Positions 1 through 15,174 of a stretch of 64,000 nt of DNA are shown one piece after another (the first letter of the stretch is position 1; every line of letters starts with the position of its first letter). Origin of the DNA: Calonectria ilicicola. Lineage: Eukaryota; Ascomycota; Sordariomycetes; Hypocreales; Nectriaceae. The notes under the pieces were generated by a model. It ran no database searches. It was not told the DNA's origin and saw only the letters and a list, made by a program, of their open reading frames with translations. The translations under genes were made by a program, and so were the position numbers. The DNA lies in assembly GCA_020809705.1 (NCBI GenBank), contig CP085833.1:682001-746000 (forward strand). The letters are read 5' to 3'.

Positions 1-671
1 GCCGTTGATCTTGTGATGTATCTTTTTCAGAGATTTCTGACATGGTCAATAGGATGAACGGAAGACGATGGAGTTTTGCTTTGCCCTTGACAGAAGCGCA
101 AATATTCTGTGCCTCAGCTCGTCATAAGCGCCCAGAAATCCTACCCAAGTCGAAGCGTTAGGCTCCAGCGCTTTAGTCAGCGTGGTTGATCGGACTTTCA
201 GCCGGGCCGCTCGAGAGATGACTATTCATGAGGAAGTTGTTGGTTCAGCTGCGAAAATTTGTTAGTACAATAGGATGGAGGCATTCAATCTTTAGTGCTT
301 CCTAATTTCTAACCCCGAGTAAGCTAGACGGTGGAATTTGAGGATTATTGACTCTCTTAAAAACATCAAATTGGAAAATAATGGGTTTCAAACCTGGTTA
401 CACAGGCATCGGAGGATTTTGGCTGGTTGTATGACCACGATATTTATGACTCTACTTGCTATAGTGTTGCCTCAGTGCCTGCCCCACTTAAGCTAGCGAG
501 CTCTCAGCTCATGTCGTAATATGCAACGTTGCGTGCTTTTCATGAGTACCTTAGTTATTTTCGCGTAGCCAGACTCTTCAGTGAATTTCCCTTTGCTGAT
601 TCCCCACATGCCATATTTACTGAGCCTTGTTAGCAACTTCCGCTAATCGGGCATGCGCTTTTTACAAACCT
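1..671. other. Intergenic, no gene seen
   Basis: No open frame of note and no recognisable protein similarity. It is the 3' flank of the minus-strand sugar porter that ends at 672. Confidence 0.5.
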
Positions 672-2605
672 CTAGCATTCCTTTTCGCTCTCTCTTTGCT
701 TCACCACATCTTGATGAGTGGTCTCCGTAGAAGCGAATCTCCAAGCAGGAATCCCACGTTCGAACAACTCATCCAGTTCATTGTATGTGCGGCCTTTGGT
801 TTCCGGAAAGAGCAGGATACACGGAATGAGATACACAAATGTGATACCACCAAAGAAAATTCCAATTTTTTGTCCCCAATTGGCGCCTTGGTTGGATAAC
901 ATTAGTGGCACACAGTAATTCTACAACACGAGGTCAGTTTCTTCAAGGTTTTTCTTAACGGTGGGTTGTTTAACTGACGAAGAGAATTCCTGTCATGTAT
1001 TGAATCGTAACGGCGATGGATGTGGTTTTTGCGCGGAGGTTGGGGCTAGAAATCTCGACAAGACTGATCCAACCTAAATCACAAAGGATCATGAGCTCCG
1101 AGATCTCGCGTAATATGTATGACGCCTGTACTTACCGATTGGTGCGAGCGAATTCGCATATATAAAGGCCCAAAGAGAGCACAAGGCAACCAAGGCCATG
1201 CCGGAAGAATTTGTCTGTTTCATAAATCCAAGGCCTCCCACAATAAAGCAAATGGTTCCCATGATAACACCTCCCCAAATGACAAGTGTCCTTCGGCCCA
1301 CCTTGTCAACCATGTAAAAGGAAATAAGGATGCCGACGACGAGTACCATTTGTTTGATGATGTTGCCAAGGAAGGGATCATTAACACCTGCTAGCTGGAA
1401 GAAGTATGTGGTGTAACCAAACATTAGAGGGACTCCAACAATATTTTGGAAAGTAAATGGCAAGGTCGATATTACCGCCCTCTTAATATTTATCTTGCTG
1501 GAAAATAGAGCTTTCCAGTCAGAATCTTCGGATGTTCTTTTGGACAGAGCAATAGATTCCTCAATTTCGTATTTTAGGACGGAGTACTCATGGTCGATAT
1601 CATACCCTTCAACATTTCCGATTAATCTTCTGAGTGCTTTCTTCGCGTCATCATCTCTGCCTTTTCTCGCGAACCAAGCTAAATGCGATTAGCTTAATTC
1701 TTGTCTCAAGCGTTGAAATATTTACCTGGCGTCTCGGGCAGGTATAGCATAGGGAAAAGCCAGAGACCAGTGAAGATGAATTCAGAGTAAAAAATGTTTC
1801 GGAATGCCATCGGCTTGGTTTCTTCAAGGACTTTTAAACCAATGGCCAAAAATACCTGGCCAAGCGAAAACGCGAGAGAGAAGCTTCCCAATAGAGCTCC
1901 GCGAAACTGGGGCATGGCGATCTCCGACATGTAGACCATGACAGAGGTTCCCATCATGCCTCCCGCGCATCCGGCGACGAGACGAGCAATCAGAAGAACC
2001 CACCAATTAAGCGAAACAACTTGGATTACAATTGACTGTGAGACAAGGTCTTAGAAAGTCTTCTTTTACATATCGGGAACGGGTATGTGACACACCATAG
2101 TCAGGAAGAAGGTAACAGCCCACATATTAAATTTGCGACCATATCGATCGGCTGTGATGGGCGCAACCGTCTGGATCAGAATGGCAGAGACAAAGTAGCA
2201 AGCTGACCAGAGTGATATATGCTGGGAGTTGAGTGCAGGCTTTCCTGTATCCGGATCTGTGACGGTGGCAAAGTACTCAATGAAGCCCTCATTTGCAATA
2301 ATGCTCCCAATCACGGCATTTGCATATCCCGCATACCTGTAAGTGTCAATAGCGAACATTGTATCAAAAATAAACCTTTCAGATACTCACATGCCAGATA
2401 GAGAGACCCCAAGTCCCGTGACGTAGAGCCTCCAGAACTTCCGGATGCAAGCAGCACGCGTCCATCCTGCAAATGCCGAGGTGACTGAGGGATTCCGTAT
2501 ATCTGTAGATTTAGCATTTTCAAATTGCAGGATGTCCTCTTTTTCATTTTCTGGCATGGCAGTGTTGAACTCCGGACCATTTGTGTTGGCTTTTGGTTCC
2601 TTCAT
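672..2605 (-). CDS. MFS sugar porter, alpha-glucoside/maltose permease type
   Basis: A predicted plasma-membrane proton symporter of about 550 residues in six exons. Introns lie near 2390-2339, 2094-2038, 1726-1681, 1138-1080 and 980-921 and all have GT..AG ends in phase. Sugar-porter signatures are visible: DRYGRK after the second helix, a PETPG segment before the central loop, and PETKGRTYNELDELFERGIP at the C-terminus. The last is typical of fungal maltose/alpha-glucoside permeases (ERGVPAWKF-like). The start is ATG at 2605 (MKEPKANTNG); the frame extends a little further upstream without another ATG. The gene is divergent from the beta-glucuronidase at 3472, so it is a candidate importer of that enzyme's substrate. 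Substrate is inferred from context only; maltose, other alpha-glucosides or glucuronides are possible. Confidence 0.85.
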
Positions 2606-5301
<2,696 letters not shown>

Positions 5302-5742
5302 AGAATAGACTCAATTTCTTAGCACACTCATGGTCGAAGCGACGTGATGGGACTGAACGCACGGATTCGGGGCATTGCTCGCCCGAGACTTCATGCGGCC
5401 CCGGCTAGAGCAACCTGGCCGAGTCATGATGGGGAATACCCCTGCAAGCCGACAGTTCGTCTTGCGGGGTTTGACCGTCCCCATCACTTGGTGAGGGGTA
5501 TGGGGAACGGATACGATACTCCTCACGGAATAGCGTCCTTGACACTAGATTGATCCTTGACGTTTGGCCCACGAAACTGTGGGCTGTCCGTCATGCCACC
5601 ACGCAAGCTCTAGCCGACCATTAGCCTCGTAATTGACCGTAGCCGACCACTGCCACTTCCAAAATTTCCATCTCAGCGAATCACCCCTTCCCGTTACAAT
5701 CCATCCCGCGTAATATGAGCTGCTTGTGATACGTAAAAGGCA
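5302..5742. other. Intergenic between glucuronidase and regulator
   Basis: Probably holds the glucuronidase terminator and the promoter of the Zn2Cys6 gene, which is transcribed in the same direction. No further gene was seen. Confidence 0.4.
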
Positions 5743-8560
5743 ATGGATGAAACCGAGCACATTGATTCTGACGTTGCAAATGAATCGAATTTGCCCTCAT
5801 GTGAGAGTTGCCGGAAACGCAAGCTTAAATGTTCCAGACAGAAGCCGCAATGCTCGAATTGCGAGCGACTAGGTAAGGCATCGAGAACCCGGAAATTTTG
5901 CTGTTATTCTTAAGAATGTAGACACACCATGCGCCTATGATCCAAAACGAAACAAGCCAGGGATGAGGAGTGGCGCTGTTGAAAGCTTGAATAAGCGTAT
6001 AGGTAGGTTCCCCAGAAGCGATAGCGGCTGTCACAGGCAGCAAAAGCGTTCACCAGGATTAACAAACCATATAGAAGCGGTGGAACGGGAATTATTTTGC
6101 AGGGGCAATAGCACGGCTCAAGATTCGCCCGACGAACCGACTCTAGCCCATGATCGGCCGCAACCGTCCGACAACGTGCAGAACCATGTGCTGCAGCCCG
6201 TCGTAGAGGTGCTTGGCGTTTTAGCTCAAGAAATACGAAATCTTACGTCAACAGTCTCGCATAAATTCAGGCCAGACAGCTCGGCATATTATGAGGAACA
6301 AGCACAACTTGAGTCTCCCCGGCCTCGAAAACGGAGAAGGGCAGACCATGTTTATTCTGGAAGTTACTCCGATCACAATGGCGGTGACTACGACACAGAG
6401 CAGTTTCAAGATTTTATGCATAGCATGTCTGATGAAACCCTCTTAAAAATTTTGCTGGACTGTTATTTTCAGCGTGTTCAACCATGGATTCCAATACTAC
6501 ACCAAGCTAACTTTCACAAGAAGCTCGCCACGACTGAGGGCCCAAAAAAGTTATCAGTCGTTCTCCATGCCATCAATGTTTCTGCTTTACGATTTGTCAT
6601 TCGGGATGGGCGCCCAATCCCACCAGAGGAAGTCAAATTGCAGACCAAAAGGTCACGGCAGATTGTTTTGCTCACTGCAATGGATCAACTTTCTGTCGAG
6701 AATTTACAAGCGCTCATCATTTTGGCTTTCACTGATGTAAGTCTCCATTATTCGCGCTCACCACTCGCCCATTATTTTAACCTATCCGAAGATTTGTAAT
6801 GGAGAGTCGCATCGTGCCTGGTCTATTATTGGTTCTCTCACTCGAAGTGTGGAGTACTTACAGCTCAGCGTTGAGCGAGAAGGCCGCCAAAGAAGATCAG
6901 CTCTGCTTCGGCCGATCCCAACTCTGCCCGACCCCATAAGCTGGATCGAGGAGGAAGAGAGGAGAAGGGTGTTTTGGAATGTCTTTTTGCTAGACAGGTT
7001 CGGATTATCCGCTGTAATTGTTTAAATTTGTGTGCTAATTCTCTCCAGATTTTGCTCAGTGACTACTGGGTATGAACTCCTAAGTTTCCTCGCAGCTTGA
7101 TGCCCAACTTCTAACTACAGCATAGATGGAACACGAGTCTTACTGCGGCAGATGTTTGTCGAAGGCTCCCTGTCTGCGGCGGACATTGGTATAGAGACAC
7201 GCCAGCATTGACCCCATACTTTGGCATTTGGGATACCTCTGCAGGCAAGATGGGGAACTCTATCAGCTTCCTTCCTGCTCACTATCCTAGTCCCACTCAT
7301 TCTACTAATTCTGAAACAAATGATCGCGAAAAACCATTGCGACCTGTTGGTCAGAGCCCCCATTCTCAGTCAATAGACATGACGAACGTTGGTGCATTCG
7401 CATATAATATCGAGGCAATCGAGTCTCTAAGTCGAATTAACACATATTTCCTCCATCAAAATGTCAACTTTAAGGACCGGAAGGAGGTATCCAGCTGGTT
7501 AACAAGGTTCAAAGAGCTTGACTTGAGATTAGTCCAGTATGTCAAAACATAACCCCAGCGTATTCAGATAATATTAATATTTTTTTTCTAGCTGGAGGAT
7601 GTTTCTGCCGCAGCAATGGCAAGATTCTGGGGAATCCCGGCAAACGATGCCAGGCGTGCTAGACCCAAATATGACAGCCGCAAATGCCACGCATAACATA
7701 TCCACCATCCTCCTTCATCAAAGAATAGCTTACCCAAGCCCAGAGCTCGCACACATCAAACTACCGACCTATTGCAGCGCTGAAACATGTTTGGGCGCAG
7801 CGATCGAGACCGCTAATATTACACAAAAATATCTTGATCAGTCCCCAAGAGACAGCTTCGTCTCGCCGCAACTGGGGTTTGCAGCTTTCGTCAGTGGCAG
7901 GATATTACTAGGTGCGACATGATTCTAGTCCATGCCCCAAATTGTTTATTAACATGAAGATTCCTAGTACATTGGAAATTCTATAAAACTCCCTTGGCCG
8001 ATGAGTTCTGGATACTTGTCAGAAACCTGGAGGAAATGTCTCGGCGATGGATGGGCAACGAACATACACAGTCGTTGTTTAACCAATTTGCTGTTCGGCT
8101 CAATCGGCTATATCAACAATGCATACAAGATCTAAACTTTCGAATCGATGTATATGGGTCATCCGATGACGAAGAGCTCCCTACACGACCATATACCACT
8201 ACAACCCCTAGTCAAAATCGGAATACAAATGACGCGACGACTGTATTGCTTCAGCCTCGCGAAATCGGCGATAAAGCGCCTGAAATCAATCTATCTAGGC
8301 CTTTCATTGGTCCGCAAAATTCGAGCATAGCATCCAATAACAGCCCAGGTGTAGGAAACTGGAATCATCCGTCAAGCGATTCCGACGGGGATGAACTCTC
8401 GGCGATATCGCAAATATTGATGGGTCAAGGATTTATGGACATGGACCGGGTTATCAGCTTTGATGACATGCTGTTTAACTCCAAGTCCACAGACTTAACT
8501 TCCATGCCGTTGAATAGTGAATGGGCTGGCCCAGGCCAACAATCTGAGTGGCCCAGGTAA
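5743..8560 (+). CDS. Zn2Cys6 transcription factor with fungal-specific TF domain
   Basis: A nuclear DNA-binding regulator. The zinc cluster is encoded by the first two exons: [11 protein letters not shown], a CSNC pair, then a final Cys in DTPC after the intron near 5872-5919 (spacing CX2CX6CX6CX2CX6C). It is followed by a likely linker/coiled coil, an acidic/basic stretch ([11 protein letters not shown]) and the middle homology region starting at [17 protein letters not shown]. Further introns lie near 6736-6796, 6998-7047, 7065-7121, 7534-7592 and 7911-7966; the continuation [20 protein letters not shown] and [17 protein letters not shown] is typical of the domain. A short optional intron near 6002 cannot be decided by eye. 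The C-terminus is Ser/Asp-rich and may activate transcription. Position inside the glucuronidase/transporter cluster suggests a pathway-specific regulator; that is inference. Confidence 0.85.
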
Positions 8561-8660
8561 GCAAGCGCAGTGCTTTAGTCAATACCCGCATTGTGAATGT
8601 CTTCAATATGTACTGATGTGCGATTACATCTTTTTATTTTAAACTAGTGAATGAATTAAA

Positions 8661-10908
8661 TTAAAAATTTAGAAGAATACAATCACCGCCAGAAGGCAGT
8701 GGCCGTTTGCCCAAGTGAATCTGCGGTTGATCGCCCCATCGTTCTGCAATGGACTTCTGCCCTTTTCGCCAATTCCCTTTCGAAAGACGGGACACGGCAA
8801 ATATCTTTGTCACCAAAATAATTTCTTCTTCTGCCTTGAAGTCTGCAATGTTATGCTCGATCATGGGTATGAGACTTCGAGCAGCCATCAGGTTTGTATT
8901 TGGCTCTGGTTTAAATGGCAAAACGGACGTGGTGCCTGTGCATGATAATGTCTCTGTAGATATTCCAGAGAAGCCCGACTTACTGATTATCAGCACTGAA
9001 TCATCTTCTTTAATGATTCCTTCTAAGGTTTCCACGTCAGTATCATCACCGAGTGTATGGCTCTTGAGAACGGGAAGTTCAAGAGTATCTAAAGTGCGCC
9101 GGCCATCCGCTGCAAACCCTCCCTCAGCGGTAAATAACCTTCCAATTTCCTTCAGAGATCGCAACCTATGAATTCTGATATGCCAATCTGGCCATCTATT
9201 AGTTGGGGGCACAAGTATTGTATCAACGACGACGCTGCGATCCACCCATGGGTACCATGAGACAGTCGCAATGCAAACCTCTTGGCTCTGACTACCTTGC
9301 AGATTCGCTTTAGAGAATCTCGCCTCTCCGCTTTTATATTTCACAGCCCAAGTCTCGGTCCCGTCTCTACTAAGGGCAAGAGTGTTATCCAGAGCAAGCT
9401 GGCCGAGTGAGGCTTGGCCCGTGGGAACGGAAAATGCAAAAGAGGATGAATATGCAAACTTGGAGTATTTTGCAATGACTCCCTTGAACGGAACCGTGAT
9501 AAACTGTGATGTAGATATCATGAAATGATGATTTCCTTTTGGATGGTTGCACATGATGTGGCGAGGCGCTGGTAAAATTTTCACTCCATCTGCGGCTGAT
9601 GGGGGTTTGTATGGTATCTCTGGTTCTAACCAGAAGGGATCGTCCTCGGTCAACCCGACAACAACCAATGACTTCAGGGCCCAGTATACGGACTGAGGAG
9701 AGTTGTAGTCCTCTGTCAGATACATGTTTCTGTAGGAAGCAGTGTAAGAGATTAGCTCAATGTAAGAAAGAGTCAACTCACGGATAGGTCCATCCAAAAT
9801 TAAGAGTTCCATCTGGATAAAATATATTTTCTGAATTTCTCGCCCACCATCTGAGATGGCGCAATAAATATCCCTTAATAGCTCCTGGCGAGTTCAACGG
9901 TTCTGGCATATCTGGTACTTTGGCCAGTGCTAGCGCAGCAAAGTAGCCTCCACAGGCGAAACGGTAAATCAGGGATCGACCAAACGGTATAGTAGCTCCT
10001 AATCCAACAGCCAGTTAATAACCCATGTGGCATATTTTGCTTTAGGTTTGGTTTGACTTACCATCAGCATCGAAGAAGTGTACAAATCCTCTGCCAAAAT
10101 CCCTCGCCTGTTGGCGATATTTTTCGGACCTTGCTGGATCTAAATCTCCGGCAAAACGAAGATAAAGCAATTGGCTAAATTGAATGGCAAAGCTACCAGA
10201 ATAGTAGCATACATTCCTTGATGCTATCAGTGAACCCGCGCGTCCAGTTTTGAGATATATCTGGTATTCTTCTTCGTCAGTCTCGGGGCTCCTCCATATT
10301 CCGTCCCCAGACCATCCATCACAAATATACATGGAGTCCAGGACGTCAAGGTCTGCTTTCATTGATTCTCGAATCTCTGGTGTATCGACTACGCAGACTA
10401 ATACGAGTGCAAGATTCGCAAATACGCGAAACCACAACCAATTAGCTGGTGGCATCGCTTTCCCCTGCATCCCAAGTAGCCATCTCGTCAAGTTGCTTTG
10501 TGTTTTAGGGCTAAGTCGTTCCCAGAGAAGGGATTTTGGGGCGGCTAATAGGGAAAACGAAATCATCTCGGCTTCAACCATACGTTGATCCATGTCTTTT
10601 ATGTCTCCCCAATACTCTGGGTGGTGCGGGTCCACTCCAGCCTCGAACCCCTCAATCCACTGGTTGATGAGGTGCAAATTAGACTCATTGCCCATCAGCA
10701 GCGCCCCAATCGCCCAAAGAGGGCGTGCAAATCCCTCCAACTGGGCAGCCGTCTCGTCAAAATGTGTTCCAGTAGCATGAGGCAGGCGGATGCGGGCATG
10801 AGCCGGGGAGAAGTACTGAGTGAGAGGTTTAAGTAGGGCTTCAGTGGCCTTGACCAGGTCATCGCGCGTGCGAAGCGGATTATCAGAAAATCCACTTAAC
10901 GCAGGCAT
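8661..10908 (-). CDS. DUF2264 family protein
   Basis: About 710 residues in three exons, with introns near 10060-9998 and 9783-9733, both GT..AG and in phase. The N-terminus has the DUF2264 hallmarks: [15 protein letters not shown], an [15 protein letters not shown] segment, and later [14 protein letters not shown] and DGWSGDGIW. The C-terminal half is a beta-rich region. The helical N-terminal part, rich in Trp and Tyr, resembles alpha-toroid carbohydrate-active enzymes, and bacterial members occur in sugar-degradation loci; the reaction is not known to me. There is no signal peptide. It is convergent with the Zn2Cys6 gene and closes the cluster, so a role in processing the sugar imported or released upstream is inferred. 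Confidence 0.82.
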
Positions 10909-11614
10909 TTTCAGTAGCGAAAATAGATGAGGCGCAGATTTGAAGCTCTTGATTTCTCAGCTCGTTCACCTCCGTAACCATGTTACCCCAAGCAAGCCAT
11001 TGCGGGGGCGTATACTAGTCTAGTCATCAGTCATTTGCCCATGTCAAAAATTCGGCTTATGGCGGCACGTTGTTCCGTTACTGTAAACCAAATATTTGAA
11101 GTCACCACAGTCTTTTCGGTTATTTAGCCAAATACCACAAAGCTTTACGAATAAAACGTAAAAATGCTCACGCGGAGTCCTCTCAACTTGCCCGATAAAG
11201 AATGTAATATCATGACTTCGAGTAAAGTTTTGACCATGCCCAGTTGCATCATTCACCTAAAAGAAGAACCTCCACACTACTAAAAATAGGCTTGACAACG
11301 ATATCCATGGCATTATTCAATTAGACTAATTTGAGTGTGATCTAAGCACAGGCAGCCTCTCTATATAACTGTTCAAGGCCTTAGTTCTTGATTCATTAAC
11401 GCTTAGTGTCACACACTGCATACCACTAAGTGTGATTAGAGACATGGCTGACTTGGTTTTGTATCTTGAGCCCATCGTTTGATCGAACGTTGCAATACAC
11501 CGATCCAAAACCATCCATTTTAGGTAAACATATCAAGGATACCTAGGTCGAGTCAGAATAAACCGATGCATCGGAAAAGCAGACGAAACATACCTATTTC
11601 AGTCTCACATCAAA
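10909..11614. other. Intergenic, no gene seen
   Basis: Upstream region of the DUF2264 gene. It is AT-rich, with only short open frames and no recognisable similarity. Confidence 0.4.
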
Positions 11615-11917
11615 TCAAATTTTGAACCAATCATCCCCCAAATAATCCTTCGAATCATCTTTCGAGTAATCGTCTTGATCATTCTTCTGATCATCTTTCT
11701 GGTCGGCTTTCGCATCATCTTTCAAGGGAGTTTCTCGTCTCTGCACGCTTCTTCGCTTTACCCGGCTACTCAACCTTCGCCCGAGCATTTTTCCTTCATC
11801 CTTTGTTCGGGTACTCAGCTTCCGACCCAACATTTTTCCTTCGTCCTTCTTCTGTATGATGAAGTCTTTGTCCAGGTTGATGGCCCCCATGTCTATCATT
11901 ACTGCTGGAAAGAACAT
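11615..11917 (-). CDS. Hypothetical ORF with two 15-residue repeats and Asp/Lys-rich tail
   Basis: I do not recognise this. From ATG 11917 it encodes 100 residues with two tandem units of the type KDEGKMLGRKLSTRT / KDEGKMLGRRLSSRV, then a basic KRRSVQRR stretch with possible dibasic cleavage sites, then an Asp/Lys-rich tail of DDQKNDQDD type. The open frame continues upstream to about 11991, where CTGTAG could be an intron acceptor. A possible donor lies near 12048 after an open frame starting at ATG 12278, so this could be the last exon of a two-exon gene spanning 11615-12278. The base composition is AT-rich. It may be non-coding. Confidence 0.28.
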   Translation of the reverse strand: MFFPAVMIDMGAINLDKDFIIQKKDEGKMLGRKLSTRTKDEGKMLGRRLSSRVKRRSVQRRETPLKDDAKADQKDDQKNDQDDYSKDDSKDYLGDDWFKI

Positions 11918-13591
11918 ATTTGTTTTCGACGGTTGCACCTGTGGTCGATGTTCTGAATTATCTGTAGTGATAGCAGGATAAAGCTCCTACAGATTTCCGT
12001 GTCAGTAAACCAACTTAATTTAGAGAGATGTTTCGCTTTAAATATACCTTTGTTTCGCAAAAGAGTCGTGTTTGCGGGTGAGAAAAGCAGAGGAAGTACA
12101 AAGACGATGTCACTATACTCGAATTTAGGAATTCGTTGTTGATGCTGGAGTAAAGAGACGGAGAATCTGGTTTAAATAAGAAATTTATTAAAGAAATTTT
12201 GCTTAATTCTGGTCTAATTTGGTCCTCTCGATGTTTGTTACCTTCTTTCCTGTACATAAGCTCGCATAAGAAATTCATCTGTAACTGTTTTAGCCCAGAT
12301 GCACCTCAATCAAGCGGCATGCAAACCATGCTTTAGCCATAACCTCAGTCTTAAGGGATTGGGAAGCCATGCCTTTGACTTAGATGTCATCTTAATTAAG
12401 GCAGTGGGGTTACTTTCGAACTGATTGAGGGTCTGATCGTTAAAGCGAGCTAAGAATATTCACGATGTGGTGTAGGGTAGAGAAGTAGATCGGGCCTAAT
12501 TTCTAAAAACAATGCTGATTGGACAGCTTATGCATATTATGCATACAAACACAACTTAAAGCGGAGAACTCTATACCTTAAGGCAAAATTATGCAGGCTA
12601 CTTTGATTGCCACACCCTCATCTTCGGCTCGATGCGGCTGTTGGGCTTTTTCCCAAATACCACGCGCTTGATACATGTGATGTATTTGACCTCGGCTTTG
12701 TGCATCAATTAGCAAATTGCATCTTTAAATTGTGGCTCATAGCTTTTCACTTCAAGACGACAATTCTGTACCCAGAGCACAATTGTAAAGTCTTGTCAAA
12801 AGCTCTCATCCACGGACACAGAAAGAAACAGGCAGTACACTAATTCGAGGACCGAATCGGAACGTGGATGATAAAAGACATGCATAAATAAAGCAACACA
12901 AATACAAGTGTATAGAAGATAAAATAGTGAAATGCCATGATCTTATGTTGTTTATTTATAATAATTATTTATGACGTGCTTATTCTGGGCTGGATTGGGA
13001 AGAAATTTATGTGATGTGCCACATATTCTGGGTTTCCATGCCCACGGAGATGAGCTAAAACACTCTGCTCTAGGCCTTAACGGACCCTGGAGGAGATCTA
13101 TAGGATCTTTTCAGTATTGTTCTGTGAGTGGACTTTACGACCTCTTCAGCGGCACTGCAGCCTCGAGCCGAATCCCTATTCTTGTTCAGACTTTGGCTGG
13201 ACGGGGTAAACATGAGTTCGATGTCAGTACTCGAATCCCACTTAACCAATGCATATTATTTTCTACTTGCTCTCGATAGAGAAGCTCATGTTGAATTTGT
13301 GTCAATTCTAAAATTGGGATGTGCTTGAAGTAAGTCTCCTATGGCATCACATTCTGATCATGCAGAAACACCCATATCCAATTCTGAACTGCCTGCTGGT
13401 GGATTTGAACATTATTCTGCTGCTAGCGCCTTGGCACGTGCAGACGGGAAGGATGACCCAACAACAATTTTTAGGGGGCATTCTGTAATTTCTCTTAGGA
13501 TCCCTGTCACAAAACATGCACCCGCATCATCAGGATCAGATGCCTTATTTCACATGAACGAATTTTGCTTTAGTGCAGAATCACGGCAATT
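11918..13591. other. Gene-poor AT-rich spacer
   Basis: Contains only short, unrecognised open frames, such as 12278-12015 (-), 12971-13279 (+) and 13341-13625 (+). None has a domain, signal peptide or convincing splice structure. It probably contains the promoter of the hydrolase at 13592. Confidence 0.35.
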
Positions 13592-14791
13592 ATGGCGACC
13601 TCCGCCTTACGACGAACCATCTTGACGGTTGGCCTGACCCTTGGTGTTCCCGCCATGCTCTACTTTAGCATACTGGGAGCTCTGATAGCCGCACCTTCGC
13701 TCCAGACCCATGCAATTTATCTTCATAAAATCACTCTGACTTGGTTTAGAGATGTCAATATCCCTGAGCGGTTTGGCTTTTCCCATAGACAGGTCACACC
13801 GTTTTATATCCCAACACCTGACGGAGTACATCTCCATGCATGGCACGTTCTTCCTGTGGCAGCGTATCAAGTAAACCAACAAGCGTTGCTTGCACAAAGC
13901 ACAAAGGGAGAACCTGTTCAAAGCTTCGAGAACACATTGAATTTTCACCTACTCAAGGAGAACCCCAATTCTCGCTTAGTCCTTTATTTTCATGGCACAA
14001 GTGGCACGATCGCCAGCGGATGGCGTCCTGATAGTTACCGATCTCTATATGCCACGGACCCTGTCAACACTCATATCCTGACGTTCGATTACCGAGGCTA
14101 TGGGAAGTCTAGTGGCTATCCGTCGGAGAGCGGCGTCATTACCGACGCGCTAGCGGTCGCTGACTGGGCCCTAAATAGTATCGGTATTCCGCCTGACAGG
14201 ATTGCTATATACGGACAGAGCCTCGGGTCAGCAGTAGCCATCGCCCTTGTTAACGAACTCGCACAGCGGGAGCCATCAGTTAATTTTGCAGGACTGGTTG
14301 TCACAGCTTCCTTCACAGATATTCCACAGTTAACCGCTACATATCGCATTGGAGGCTTTATCCCGGTATTGTCACCAATTGCCAAGGTGAAGCCGCTTTT
14401 CAATTTCTTCTCTCAACATCTCACTAGCACATGGGACAACTTTCATAGACTAGGTGAATTTGTGAGAGCGGCTAAGAAATTTGACATCACACTCTTGCAC
14501 GCGGAAGATGACATGGATATTCCGGTGGAGCACTCTGTAAGGTTGTTTACAGAGACCGTACGAGTTGTTGAAGGAGGCAAGAACTCCACCCTCGACGACA
14601 TTGCGCTTCTTGGGGAGATAGACAAGGCCAGAGAGTCATACGGGGAAGGAGGTTCAACGACAGTATGGTCTACGAAAAGGGGCAACATCAGGCTCGAGAT
14701 TTTAAAGTATGGAGGGCATGACAAGATAATGTCGTACTCAGCGACAGGTCTGGCAATCAGCAGGGCATTTGCATCGGTTAACTTAGAATGA
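13592..14791 (+). CDS. Alpha/beta hydrolase, ABHD12/Bem46-like, membrane-anchored
   Basis: A serine hydrolase of 399 residues. An N-terminal hydrophobic segment (about residues 9-33) predicts a single membrane anchor. The core shows the oxyanion-side motif LYFHGTSGT, the FDYRGYGKSSG strand-loop, the nucleophile elbow GQSLGS with S210, an acid at about D306 in HAEDDMDIP, and H376 in GGHDKI. This layout matches the ABHD12/ABHD13/Bem46 group, which acts on lysophospholipids or related acyl esters in the endomembrane system. The gene is intronless. The substrate cannot be read from the sequence. It lies upstream of, and in the same direction as, the feruloyl esterase, with a 383-bp spacer. Confidence 0.85.
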   Translation: MATSALRRTILTVGLTLGVPAMLYFSILGALIAAPSLQTHAIYLHKITLTWFRDVNIPERFGFSHRQVTPFYIPTPDGVHLHAWHVLPVAAYQVNQQALLAQSTKGEPVQSFENTLNFHLLKENPNSRLVLYFHGTSGTIASGWRPDSYRSLYATDPVNTHILTFDYRGYGKSSGYPSESGVITDALAVADWALNSIGIPPDRIAIYGQSLGSAVAIALVNELAQREPSVNFAGLVVTASFTDIPQLTATYRIGGFIPVLSPIAKVKPLFNFFSQHLTSTWDNFHRLGEFVRAAKKFDITLLHAEDDMDIPVEHSVRLFTETVRVVEGGKNSTLDDIALLGEIDKARESYGEGGSTTVWSTKRGNIRLEILKYGGHDKIMSYSATGLAISRAFASVNLE

Positions 14792-15174
14792 TGGTATATG
14801 AGGAAACTAATCAAGTGCATCGACGAATAGAAGCAAATAGATTCAGGTCCAACCTATCTCGGCGTTTGTTTACAAGACTGCACTGCACGATGGATGGTAA
14901 AACGCGGTGTACCTGTCCTGTACCAAGTCACGCTCACTGTTAGCGTCAACTCAACCAATGGCAACAAAAGACGTCATGCATGTCTCACCTTTCCGTGTCT
15001 CGCAAGCTCCAAATAATTATGACGGGAACACCACGGTGACCGCTAGAAAAGCCAGCATTTGAGAGGTGCCTGGTGCGAAATTGTATTTGTCTTCGCGCAG
15101 CGCGGAAGCATCCGTACCATCCTCAAACACACGTTGCGCACCCTACGGACAGTCTTCTCAGCTGGGCGTCTACC
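14792..15174. other. Intergenic spacer/promoter of esterase
   Basis: The frame of the esterase is open back to 15073 but only with a GTG codon, so this is taken as 5' leader. No other element was recognised. Confidence 0.35.

Noticed and set aside
15073..15174. Longer N-terminus for the feruloyl esterase
   Set aside because: It would start at GTG and place the hydrophobic signal peptide internally.
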